The notes below the pieces were generated by a model. It made no database searches. It was not told the DNA's origin and worked only from the letters and a program-made list of their open reading frames with translations. From Microbulbifer sp. VAAF005 (GTDB taxonomy: Bacteria; Pseudomonadota; Gammaproteobacteria; Pseudomonadales; Cellvibrionaceae), in assembly GCF_030012985.1 (NCBI RefSeq), contig NZ_CP120233.1:4521001-4585000 (forward strand): a DNA stretch of 64,000 bases, written 5' to 3'. Positions 21,287-29,362 of the stretch are shown here, one piece after another (positions within the stretch are counted from its first letter, which is position 1; each line of letters opens with the position of its first letter). The position numbers were made by a program, and so were the translations under genes.

Positions 21287-21943
21287 ATGTCTCGTGTTCT
21301 GTACTCGGGTACTAAAAATGCATCCACTTGGGCCTTTAGGGCTTGGTTGGCATTGCGTGAACAGGAAGTTCAATTTGAGGAAGTGGTTGTAGATATTCGC
21401 CGGCCACAGCGATTCCAGAACTTACAGCGTATCGGTGAGCTATCCCCTGCGAGATCAGTACCGGTACTGGAAGAGGGGGATATGATTATTTTTGATTCCT
21501 TGGCCATTATGGAATATGCCAATGATATTGGCTTTGGTGAGCTGTTACCTCAAGATCCATTGATGCGGGCCCGAGCCCGGGCCATGCTTAGCTGGCAACA
21601 TTCTGGGTTGTCCGGGTTGTGTCCACGTCTGTCCTTTGAAAGTGCATTTTATCCAGATAAACGTCTAATGACCCCTGAAGAAGAGATGGATGCGGAGCGC
21701 TTATTTGCCGCCTGGGAGGGAGAGCTTGAGCAAAATGGTGGCCCTTACTTGATGGGTGCTTTGTCCCTGGCAGATTTAGCCTTTGTGCCAACAGTGATAA
21801 GAATTTTCTCCCACGCCCCAGATTTGCAGCCCTGGCCGCTTACCAAACAGTGGATAGACCGGTTGCTGGGGCGTGACAGCGTAAAAGAGTGGATGTCAGA
21901 GGCTGCTGAACTGCCACCGGTAGTACTATCGGATTATCGGTAG
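21287..21943 (+). CDS. glutathione S-transferase family protein
   Basis: 218 residues. An N-terminal thioredoxin-like domain has the cis-Pro motif SPARSVPVLE and the gamma-glutamyl-binding DSLAIMEY. An all-helical C-terminal domain carries GPYLMGALSLADLAFVP, the usual N-capping box region. A cytosolic conjugating or reductase enzyme is expected; substrate unknown. It stands alone and is followed by a terminator. Confidence 0.88.
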   Translation: MSRVLYSGTKNASTWAFRAWLALREQEVQFEEVVVDIRRPQRFQNLQRIGELSPARSVPVLEEGDMIIFDSLAIMEYANDIGFGELLPQDPLMRARARAMLSWQHSGLSGLCPRLSFESAFYPDKRLMTPEEEMDAERLFAAWEGELEQNGGPYLMGALSLADLAFVPTVIRIFSHAPDLQPWPLTKQWIDRLLGRDSVKEWMSEAAELPPVVLSDYR

Positions 21944-21990
21944 GGACTAACTTCCGCAGAGATCAGGATTTTTTAGTGACTAAACCCGTT

Positions 21991-22020
21991 AGGTGAAGCT
22001 GAACCAGCTTCACCTTTTTT
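21991..22020 (+). terminator. rho-independent terminator
   Basis: AGGTGAAGCTG and CAGCTTCACCT form a long stem followed by six T, 48 bases after the GST stop codon. Confidence 0.9.
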
Positions 22021-22207
22021 ACTATTAGTGGCGTAAATTAATCGGAAAAAGAAGCAGGGTACGTATTTTTTATCGTAAGAAAGTTTCAAGCGCAATCACT
22101 GGCTAATAGTGATGCCAATGAGGTCTAAACTGTGCTGGGTTAACCAGTGCGCCAGTTGATGTTTGAGGCGATCAATTTATCAAATATTAAGGATAATATT
22201 TAGATCA

Positions 22208-22762
22208 ATGAAAAGATTAGCCTTTAGTCTATGTTTCTTGTTGAGTAGTGGGGTACAGGCATCGTGCCACTTGGAAGAATATGAACGCTTTATCAATACT
22301 CAAAGCCTGGTAATGCTTGAAGCATCTGTAAAACTATTCGAGGAGGATAAGGAGAAGTTTAAAATTATTAAACCGTTTGTAAAATTGGAAGTGCGCAATA
22401 ACAAGCTTAAGGTTTATGTGGCGAAGAAATTGAGTGAGAAGGAATCCACCGTTCTTAACTTTGAAGGCCCTATTGCGAATTACGTTCCCAGCGTATCGGT
22501 GCAAATTATGCCGGATGGCTCCATACGGGATAAAGTTGATTTGGCAATGTCTGATGATGTTTTTTATCGCACAGAGAAAACTGCCATGGCGCCACTGCAA
22601 AGTTTATATATGTTTCACGAGGGAATGAATGCAGCGGAAAAGAGAAAATTTACACGAGCAAGAAATTCCCTGAGTAAGCATATGGAGACCATTGAACAAT
22701 TCTCATATATGAAAAGAGCCTTCACGATGCGTCTTGAAAATGTTTGCCCGGTAAATGGTTGA
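22208..22762 (+). CDS. secreted hypothetical protein
   Basis: ATG 22208 gives a clean signal peptide ([18 protein letters not shown]) and a mature protein of about 166 residues with cysteines near each end (ASCHL, ENVCPV). Upstream in-frame starts would spoil the signal, so 22208 is preferred. The C-terminal half is helical and charged. I do not recognise the family; a YggN/DUF2884-like periplasmic protein is a possibility only. The ynfA-like gene follows 14 bases downstream. Confidence 0.6.
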   Translation: MKRLAFSLCFLLSSGVQASCHLEEYERFINTQSLVMLEASVKLFEEDKEKFKIIKPFVKLEVRNNKLKVYVAKKLSEKESTVLNFEGPIANYVPSVSVQIMPDGSIRDKVDLAMSDDVFYRTEKTAMAPLQSLYMFHEGMNAAEKRKFTRARNSLSKHMETIEQFSYMKRAFTMRLENVCPVNG

Positions 22763-22776
22763 GTGTAAAATTATTT

Positions 22777-23121
22777 ATGCTGCTATTTGAAATAAAAACG
22801 ATAGCTTTGTTTCTGGCTACGGCGCTTGCAGAGATAATTGGATGCTATACAGTTTATTTGTGGTTAAAGCAGGATAAAAGTATTTGGCTGCTAGTGCCAG
22901 GAGGTATTAGCCTGGCAATATTTGCTTGGCTGCTGACATTGCATCCGGCCCCTGCGGGTCGGGTGTATGCGGCTTATGGGGGGATTTATATTTTGAGCTC
23001 AATAATGTGGTTATGGTTGGTTAATGGCGTTAAGCCCACCATTTGGGATGTGAGTGGTGCCGCTGTAGCAATGCTGGGTATGGCTATTATTATGTTTTCA
23101 CCTAGGCAGATGGTTAGTTAG
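22777..23121 (+). CDS. ynfA: YnfA/UPF0060 family small membrane protein
   Basis: 114 residues with four predicted membrane helices. The family pattern is clear: [15 protein letters not shown], the loop with [18 protein letters not shown], and [16 protein letters not shown]. Length and topology fit UPF0060 inner-membrane proteins, distantly related in shape to SMR exporters. ATG 22777 fits the normal N-terminus. It lies 14 bases after the preceding gene, so they may share a transcript. Confidence 0.9.
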   Translation: MLLFEIKTIALFLATALAEIIGCYTVYLWLKQDKSIWLLVPGGISLAIFAWLLTLHPAPAGRVYAAYGGIYILSSIMWLWLVNGVKPTIWDVSGAAVAMLGMAIIMFSPRQMVS

Positions 23122-23126
23122 CTTAA

Positions 23127-24269
23127 TTACATACACCTTACTGTTATCCAATATGAATAACGGTTGATTACTATATTTCCTGTTGGCACAAAACCTATGA
23201 GATGTAGATCTCCCTGAAGCTCAAAGAGCTTATGGGCCTGTGCAAACACCCCTTTTTTATCGAGCCAATTAATAATTGCTCTATGCTCAATCTCTCCTAT
23301 AGTAGCCATGCTTGGGTGATTTCTATTGGGGCTTTCTATTAGTTCAATGTTTGATTGATCTAAAGCCATATAATTACTATATGGAGCTATTCGATCTGTA
23401 GATGAGGAGATTAATAATACCGGAATCTTGGAGGCATTGAGTAGAGGGAGAATATTGGTTTCGCTGGGTTCTATATCGGATCTCTCTAAAGCTAGGTTTG
23501 CTCCCCGGCGAATATCTTTGTCAGGAATGATCCGGCTAAGTATAGGATGATTTAGTCTTGCGTAATTATAAAAAGCTTGATCAAAAGGTAGCATTGGGGC
23601 TAGCAATATTATACCGGTTATATCAGATCTTAGGGTGGAAATATATAGTGCAGTTAGCGCACCCATGGAGTTGCCCAGTAAATATAAGTTTTTATCTTCG
23701 ATTTCTCCTTTTTTAATCAAGTTGTTGATTAGCTGGTTAATGATCTTGCTATCGCCAACACCATATTTTTTAATGTTGTTTGATTCGCCGTGGCCAAGAA
23801 GATCCGGAATTATAACTTTGAATCCAAGAAAGCGAAAATATAATGCTGAATGCAGCATAAATTCTTTAGAGGCGCGAAATCCATGAAACAAAATTATCGT
23901 TCCTTTATATCTATTTTTTAGTTGCTCTCTACTGATATTGAGGTTAACAGTGCTTTTCTGGTCGTGTGCGTCGAATGTAACGGAATAGCTAAGTCTGTTT
24001 TTGGGTAGTGGTGATGCGTAATAATAGCTGACACAGTTTTCTCTATTTTTTGTGCAAAACTGATCCTTTTTAAAACCTAAATCGCTTACTTCCTCTGGCG
24101 TTATTGTTTCTGTAAATGGGAAGCTTTTAGATCTTTCTATAAGTGTGGCGATTCTCTTGGAGCAAGCTGGCATGGTTAAACAGGTGGCAATAATGATAAT
24201 TGCTATATTAAATTTACTAGTGTTTCTTGCTGGCAAATAATGTCCCATGGCTGTCTCATTCAGGGGCAT
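23127..24269 (-). CDS. alpha/beta hydrolase lipoprotein (lysophospholipase-like)
   Basis: ATG 24269 has AGAGG just upstream; ATG 24248 is an alternative. A lipobox ends in LTMPAC, predicting lipid anchoring. The hydrolase core (about residues 120-345) has FHGFRASKEF, the nucleophile elbow GNSMGA, an acid in SSTDRIAPYS and His in NRNHPSM. This fits the serine aminopeptidase S33/monoglyceride lipase group. The last 40 residues are an unassigned tail. It converges on the ynfA-like gene with only 5 bases between stops. Confidence 0.8.
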   Translation of the reverse strand: MPLNETAMGHYLPARNTSKFNIAIIIIATCLTMPACSKRIATLIERSKSFPFTETITPEEVSDLGFKKDQFCTKNRENCVSYYYASPLPKNRLSYSVTFDAHDQKSTVNLNISREQLKNRYKGTIILFHGFRASKEFMLHSALYFRFLGFKVIIPDLLGHGESNNIKKYGVGDSKIINQLINNLIKKGEIEDKNLYLLGNSMGALTALYISTLRSDITGIILLAPMLPFDQAFYNYARLNHPILSRIIPDKDIRRGANLALERSDIEPSETNILPLLNASKIPVLLISSSTDRIAPYSNYMALDQSNIELIESPNRNHPSMATIGEIEHRAIINWLDKKGVFAQAHKLFELQGDLHLIGFVPTGNIVINRYSYWITVRCM

Positions 24270-24723
24270 ATTGCCTCTAAAAGATTAGATTTTAAGGGAA
24301 TCGGTGCCAATAACTCCCAGCAATAAATTGTGCTTCGATATTTCCGGTGCCGCATATCTTGTGTTGTTTTTCATTAAATCAATAAGCTAGCGACAAGGAT
24401 AATATATTGGGGGTTCAGGTTTTTCTCTTTGCAAAAGCGTTTGTTATTGAGGTGTTTCGAGCGAAAGACCACAGAAGCGGTTGGGGGAGATGTATTAACC
24501 AGGTGGCGACGCTTACTCTATTATTTAGCCCTCTCCTTCTTCCTCCTTTCTTTAGTGAAACCAATAAATCCGTAGCTGTACTGGCGCATATTAAAAGGAA
24601 AACCAAACTAAATTCCTATTTTATTAGGAACAATTTCTCATGGCTCTTTCTTGGCGCTGGATCAAAATCTCCTAGGCATACCCGGAACTATTAATAACGA
24701 ATACAGCGCTAAGGATAAATTTG
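24270..24723. other. intergenic region upstream of beta-helix gene 2
   Basis: About 450 bases between divergent genes. A 95-codon forward frame (24407-24694) has no ribosome binding site and lies over the regulatory motif described below, so I do not call it. It should carry promoters for both genes. Confidence 0.4.
24632..24669 (+). promoter_or_regulatory. bipartite upstream motif shared by beta-helix genes 2 and 3
   Basis: AATTTCTCATGGC (24632-24644) and GATCAAAATC (24660-24669) recur with the same 28-base offset at 25682-25719. Both copies end about 50 bases before their start codons. This looks like a shared operator or promoter. Confidence 0.5.
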
Positions 24724-25545
24724 ATGAAACTCCGTCGTTCAAATCTCTATAAAATCGCCATTGTCTCAATGATAGGGATATCCAACATCACCATTTCCAA
24801 GCCAGCGATTGCCGATGATGTTGAATGTGGGGATACGATAACCACATCTGTTACTCTGAACCAGGACCTCACTTGTGATGTCAGTCCCGCTTTAACAGTA
24901 ATAGGCCCAGATGGACGCCTGGATATGACAGGATATGAGGTTAAGTGTGATGGTGGCGAAGTTGGAGTGCTGTTAGAGGGGCGTGCTGCGCTACTTCGAG
25001 GAGGGCAGGTTGCAGATTGTGAGGTTGGTGTTTTAGCGAATGGAAATGGATTTCATAATATTCAAGCGGTATCGTCTACGGCTAATGCCAGTGCTGGATT
25101 TCAATTGGTTAGCAATAGCAACTATATGACCGCCTGTACCGCTCAAGCAAATACTGGCGTTGGACTAATTGTCACTGGAGAGAGAAACAACGTCTTCCAG
25201 AATATCTTTGAAGAAAATACCTTGAGTGGTATTCAGATAGATGGTGATCGGTCATATATAACAGAGAATTTCTGTTTTGAGAATATTGGCTCAGGCATAG
25301 AGATTAATGATTCCAGTAATAGCTGGATCGTTGAAAATGCATCGGAAAATAATGGCACTTCAGGTGCGGGAACGGCAGGAATCTTAATGAATGACTTTGA
25401 TCAGCAATATAACTTGATCATTTTAAATGTGGGGATTCTCAATGAAGATTTCGATGCGCAAGATTTAAACAGTGATCCTTGCAACAGTACTAATTTATGG
25501 AGAAATAATACCTTTGATACTGCAGACCCTAGTTGTTTGGATTGA
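24724..25545 (+). CDS. secreted right-handed beta-helix protein, paralogue 2
   Basis: ATG 24724, with AAGGA about 9 bases upstream, is preferred over the TTG at 24721. 273 residues: a signal peptide to about ISKPAIA, the motif ECGDTITTSVTLNQDLTCDV with ALTVIGPDGRLDM, and about eight short beta-helix rungs (NTGVGLIV, LSGIQIDG, GSGIEIND). It ends in NSTNLWRNNTFDTADPSCLD. Its upstream region shares a motif pair with paralogue 3, so co-regulation is likely. Confidence 0.8.
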   Translation: MKLRRSNLYKIAIVSMIGISNITISKPAIADDVECGDTITTSVTLNQDLTCDVSPALTVIGPDGRLDMTGYEVKCDGGEVGVLLEGRAALLRGGQVADCEVGVLANGNGFHNIQAVSSTANASAGFQLVSNSNYMTACTAQANTGVGLIVTGERNNVFQNIFEENTLSGIQIDGDRSYITENFCFENIGSGIEINDSSNSWIVENASENNGTSGAGTAGILMNDFDQQYNLIILNVGILNEDFDAQDLNSDPCNSTNLWRNNTFDTADPSCLD

Positions 25546-25681
25546 AATACTCTTGTTGTATGGATGATTTACCTATAGTAACTAGTATGATGGTGCTGTC
25601 TGTTTTTTGCTCTAAGTTAACTGGTTGAGTCCCGATATATCCTGTGCTTTGCATAAACTAATTTACTAATTTTTGCAGAAA

Positions 25682-25719
25682 AATTTCTCATGGCCGTTAT
25701 TGTTTTTTAGATCAAAATC
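25682..25719 (+). promoter_or_regulatory. bipartite upstream motif, second copy
   Basis: Same AATTTCTCATGGC (25682-25694) and GATCAAAATC (25710-25719) pair as at 24632-24669, with identical spacing, 49 bases before the GTG start of paralogue 3. Sequence between the boxes differs, so selection on the boxes is plausible. Confidence 0.5.
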
Positions 25720-25767
25720 AGCATGATGAATATCTTTGGAATCTGAGGTCTATTTGGGAGGTTTCTT

Positions 25768-26610
25768 GTGAGTGATATGTCTAGAAATGTGGTGAGTAAG
25801 TCGTTAATAACTTCTCTAGCCGTTTCTTTTTTAGCAATGCCTTTGATTTTACAGGCAAATGGTGCCGTTGAGTGCGGTGATACCATTACAAGTCGAGTAG
25901 TACTGGATCAAGACTTGCTTTGTGATGTTACCCCGGCTTTGACTGTCACTGGTCCAACCGGATATCTGGATTTGAATGGCTACACGCTGAGTTGCGATGG
26001 GGCCACAGTGGGAATTTTAGTTAATGGCATGTCAGCTATAGTATCGGGCGGGGTATTTAAAGATGGGTTTGTTTCAAATTGTAATACGGGAATTTCGGTT
26101 GAAGGTAGTGGTATTCATAATTTGTTGGGCTTAAATACGTCTGGTAACAGCTCATCAGGTATTGAGTTTGTAAGTAGTAACAATACGCTGATTCAATCAA
26201 ATATATCTGATAACACTGGCACGGGTATTATTATCGCGGGGGGTAGTAATAACCTATTCTCGAATGATATTAGCCGAAATGAAATAACAGGCATACAGGT
26301 TGATGGCAGTAGTTCAATAATATCATCAAATACGGTATCAGATAATGTTTTAACCGGTATACAGATTAATAATGCTGGCAGTTGCCTTATTAGTCAGAAT
26401 ACAGTTGAGAATAATGGCACTGAAGGATCGAACACTGCAGGTATTTTAATGGAGTTGTTCGGTCAGACTGGAAATTCTATTGTTGGAAATACTGTTTCCG
26501 GTAATGAAGATTTTGATTTGCAAGATGATAACTCTGAACCTTGTGAGAATAGCTGGATAGGAAACACTCCTGATGCTACTACCTCTGGAGAGTGTGTAAC
26601 ATCAAACTAG
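25768..26610 (+). CDS. secreted right-handed beta-helix protein, paralogue 3
   Basis: GTG 25768 is chosen because GGGAGG lies 6 bases upstream; ATG 25777 would be too far. 280 residues: a signal peptide to about LQANG, then ECGDTITSRVVLDQDLLCDV, ALTVTGPTGYLDLNGY and parallel beta-helix rungs with GTGIIIAGGSNN, ITGIQVDGSSS and LTGIQINNAGS. The C-terminus (CENSWIGNTPDATTSGEC) is the variant form of the family end motif. It is closest to paralogues 2 and 4, suggesting local duplication. Confidence 0.8.
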   Translation: MSDMSRNVVSKSLITSLAVSFLAMPLILQANGAVECGDTITSRVVLDQDLLCDVTPALTVTGPTGYLDLNGYTLSCDGATVGILVNGMSAIVSGGVFKDGFVSNCNTGISVEGSGIHNLLGLNTSGNSSSGIEFVSSNNTLIQSNISDNTGTGIIIAGGSNNLFSNDISRNEITGIQVDGSSSIISSNTVSDNVLTGIQINNAGSCLISQNTVENNGTEGSNTAGILMELFGQTGNSIVGNTVSGNEDFDLQDDNSEPCENSWIGNTPDATTSGECVTSN

Positions 26611-26682
26611 TATTTCTTGAGGTTGGTTAATAGGCCTGTAGGTGATTCGCTATCTACTACAGGCCTATTAGGGATAGTCGTA

Positions 26683-27488
26683 CTACTCAATGCAGGCTTC
26701 ATTTGCTGAATCGAAAGTATTTCCCAGCCAGATTGCTCCGGCACAGTTACCATTTAGATCTATCAGGTCGATAGAGCCGTTATTTAAAGCGGTATTCCCG
26801 ATCATTTGATTACCCGTTTGTCCTAGCCCGCTTACGAACATGCCAAAGGACGAGTTAGAGTTAAATGTATTTTGAATAAATGAGCTGTCGTCAGAGCCTT
26901 GAATAACAATGCCGCTTGGCTCATTAGAGCTTACTTGGCTGTCGGATATCAGTATTCTATCAGCGAATGTTATTATTCCATCTAGTGAGTTTTCCTCAAC
27001 TGTAACTTGGTTTAGAGTATTGTCACTCCCAAATATTATTATGCCTGTACCGTTGTTATCACTGGAATTGACGTTTGTTAGAATATTATGGGTACTTTGA
27101 ATAATTACTCCGGCCATAGAGGCATCAGTTGCATTAATGCCGCTTACAAAGTGAAATCCATCCCCCTGAAAACGAAGTGAAACACCGCAATTACTGATGC
27201 TGCTGGTTGAATTCTCTCCCCGGTTAGATTTGCAAACATACCATCGAGAAAGATTCCTGTTCCTACGCCGATACAGCTAATATTGTGATTGTTTAAATTG
27301 AGACTGCCATTTGGACCAATGATTGTAATAGCGGGGTCAGCAGCGCAATTTGTAATGTCGTTATCTAATACCTCTGCGGTTGTAATACTGTCACCACAAC
27401 TTACGGCTAAAGTAATGCTCGATACACCTATTAAACAACAACCTGCCACTGCAATTATTGATGGCTTAATATTTGATATCCCCTTCAT
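26683..27488 (-). pseudogene. secreted right-handed beta-helix protein, paralogue 4, frameshifted
   Basis: Opposite strand to paralogues 2 and 3. ATG 27488 with AGGA upstream gives a signal peptide and SCGDSITTAEVLDNDITNC, AITIIGPNGSLNLNNH. The frame fails at a four-base G run (plus-strand C4 at 27218-27221). One more G gives NLTGGENSTSSISNCGVSLR and runs on without stops to NCAGAIWLGNTFDSANEACI. The repaired length is 268 residues, matching the siblings at 271-280. As written it would be two fragments. It is intact if the base loss is a sequencing error. Confidence 0.78.
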
Positions 27489-28388
27489 TGATATGTTCCT
27501 GTTGTGTTTGTCTGATATTTGAAGCGGTTGATATAGCTTAAATATCTCGAAGTCTGGCCTTTGTTTGGTTGATGGCAATAAGAATTTTTTCTCATATTGT
27601 TGGTAATCATTTCCTGGTTACTAATTGTGTGGTCGGGATAGGTTGTGGAGAGATTGGGTCTACATTATTTGATGTCTTTATGGGTGGATTTAATCCTTGG
27701 TTTTCGGTTTAAATATGCGTAATTTCCCCGCGATTATTTTTAGGGAGCCTCTTAATAACTCCGTAATGCCTCTGCGGGTCTTGAAGGCTGCAGATGTTAG
27801 GCGCAGCTCGCCGCGAATGGCCGTAGCCCTTTGCAAGAGCTGCAACGCAGCAGGTGCGGCCTTCAAGGCCCGCCCTTCGGGGCTTGCAAAGCGATTCACA
27901 CTCCGCGTTGCGACTTCTTGAAAGGTCTAGACATTCCTGCGAAGCCGCGCCTTGATTGTGAACCGCTCTGCAAGCCAGAGGTATCACGAAGTTATTCAGA
28001 GGCTCCTTAGGTGGTTTTGTCGTATATATGTGTAGTGTTGGCGTTAAAAATAATGGATTGGGCCGCGGTATGGCTCTTTTCCTAAAGAAGGGGGAACTTT
28101 CTTCCTATTTTTTCAGCACTATTCTCCTATTGCTGAAAGTGCCATCGAGGATAAGACTCAACACAGCATCAAGCATGAGTTCCTGAAGGAAACTGGGGAT
28201 TGAGTTCTTGAGAAGCGAGAGTTTATAAGCATAAATGCTGAAGTTCTGGTGTTTGTTTTAGCAAAATTAAGCGCAGCTGATCGTAAATTACTTTCTCTTA
28301 ATGTTGTTGCGTAGGTGCTAATTAAATTTGTTTTGATGCGGTATAAGAATCTTAATTTAGCGACATTTCATATTCTAAGGAGATAAAT
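27489..28388. other. intergenic region with MITE-like element
   Basis: About 900 bases between divergent beta-helix and curlin genes. It holds the 263-base element at 27744-28006 and the leaders of both flanking genes. Open frames inside the element are overlapping and lack ribosome binding sites. Confidence 0.5.
27744..28006. repeat. MITE-like element with terminal inverted repeats
   Basis: The left end (GGAGCCTCTTAATAACTCCG) and the reverse complement of the right end (GGAGCCTCTGAATAACTTCG) match at nearly every position. The 263-base interior has no gene, but parts of it recur, diverged, at 11566-11695, and its right end recurs at 9746-9767. The terminal sequence suggests mobilisation by an IS transposase not present here. 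Confidence 0.7.
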
Positions 28389-29273
28389 ATGAAAAGGTGT
28401 GCCCCGTTGGCGGCTGCGGTCCTACTTGCTATTGCAAGTCAGGGTGTTTTTGCCTCTGACAATGTTGCGGTCCAGAATCAAAGCGGAATAGGTAATACCG
28501 CGACAGCGGATCAAAGTGATCCAACTGTGACTTCTAACTTTATTAGCCAAACCCAAACTGGCGACAATAATACGGTATTTGCGGCCCAGGTAAATAGTAA
28601 TACCACAAGCACGGTAAATCAGATACAAACCGGGACCTCAAATACTTCCACTGTTAGCCAGAATTCATCTGATACGGTGACTGCTGTTGTTACCCAGAAT
28701 GGGATAACTAATACAGGCGTAATTAATCAGGTGTTGTCTACTACCAGCGTGGCAACTATTAACCAGTTTAACCTGACCAACTTTGGTACAGTTACACAGT
28801 CGAATAGCACTACTGATAATGCGGTTATCAATCAAGTGGGTGATTTAAATACGGGTACTGTTGTGCAAACCAATAGTATGACCAGTTCGGCGGTAACTGC
28901 TCAACAAGGGAACTCGAATGTGGCTACTGTGTCGCAATTTGTTTCTGACACAAATACTTCCACATTAAGTCAGCTGGGAAATAGCAATAACGCTACTGTG
29001 ACGCAAACAGATAATAATAATACCAGTGCCATAAGTCAGCAGAGTGACTCCAATACGATTCTCCACTCTCAATCTGGTAGCTTTAATTTGGCAAGCACGA
29101 CTCAAATTGGTTTGACCAATATGGGGTCAACTATCCAAAGCGGAATGTTTGGTGTTGCCACTTCATTGCAGCAGGGTAATTTGAACATGTTTACCGTTAG
29201 CCAAGCAAATGACTTTCAAAATGCCAATGTTACCCAGATTGGGAACAGTAATATGGTAATTATTGTGCAGTAG
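28389..29273 (+). CDS. curlin-repeat (functional amyloid-type) protein A
   Basis: ATG 28389 follows AAGGAGAT. A signal peptide ends near VFAS; the 294-residue product is almost wholly Asn/Gln/Ser/Thr-rich curlin-type repeats of about 22 residues with QxGxxNxAxxxQ. The N-terminal block (IGNTATADQSDPTV, SQTQTGDNN) matches protein D at 36690. Known curlins (CsgA/CsgB) polymerise outside the cell into beta-solenoid fibres; each repeat is one rung. It has its own terminator and lies 5 kb from the other five paralogues. No csgE, csgF or csgG homologue is visible nearby. Confidence 0.85.
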   Translation: MKRCAPLAAAVLLAIASQGVFASDNVAVQNQSGIGNTATADQSDPTVTSNFISQTQTGDNNTVFAAQVNSNTTSTVNQIQTGTSNTSTVSQNSSDTVTAVVTQNGITNTGVINQVLSTTSVATINQFNLTNFGTVTQSNSTTDNAVINQVGDLNTGTVVQTNSMTSSAVTAQQGNSNVATVSQFVSDTNTSTLSQLGNSNNATVTQTDNNNTSAISQQSDSNTILHSQSGSFNLASTTQIGLTNMGSTIQSGMFGVATSLQQGNLNMFTVSQANDFQNANVTQIGNSNMVIIVQ

Positions 29274-29300
29274 GGGGAGAGGAGAAGGGTATTTGAGTGC

Positions 29301-29338
29301 TGGTCGCTGTGCGAAGTAATCTCGCTCAGCGACCGGGC
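29301..29338 (+). terminator. terminator after curlin gene A
   Basis: GGTCGCTG and CAGCGACC enclose an inner GCGA/TCGC pair, giving a long hairpin followed by GGGCTTTT. It lies just downstream of the curlin stop and before the convergent TonB-receptor gene. Confidence 0.7.
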
Positions 29339-29362
29339 TTTTAGCTATCGATAAATAGCTTA

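Noticed and set aside
24407..24694. 95-codon forward frame
   Set aside because: Lies across the regulatory motif shared with beta-helix gene 3; no ribosome binding site.
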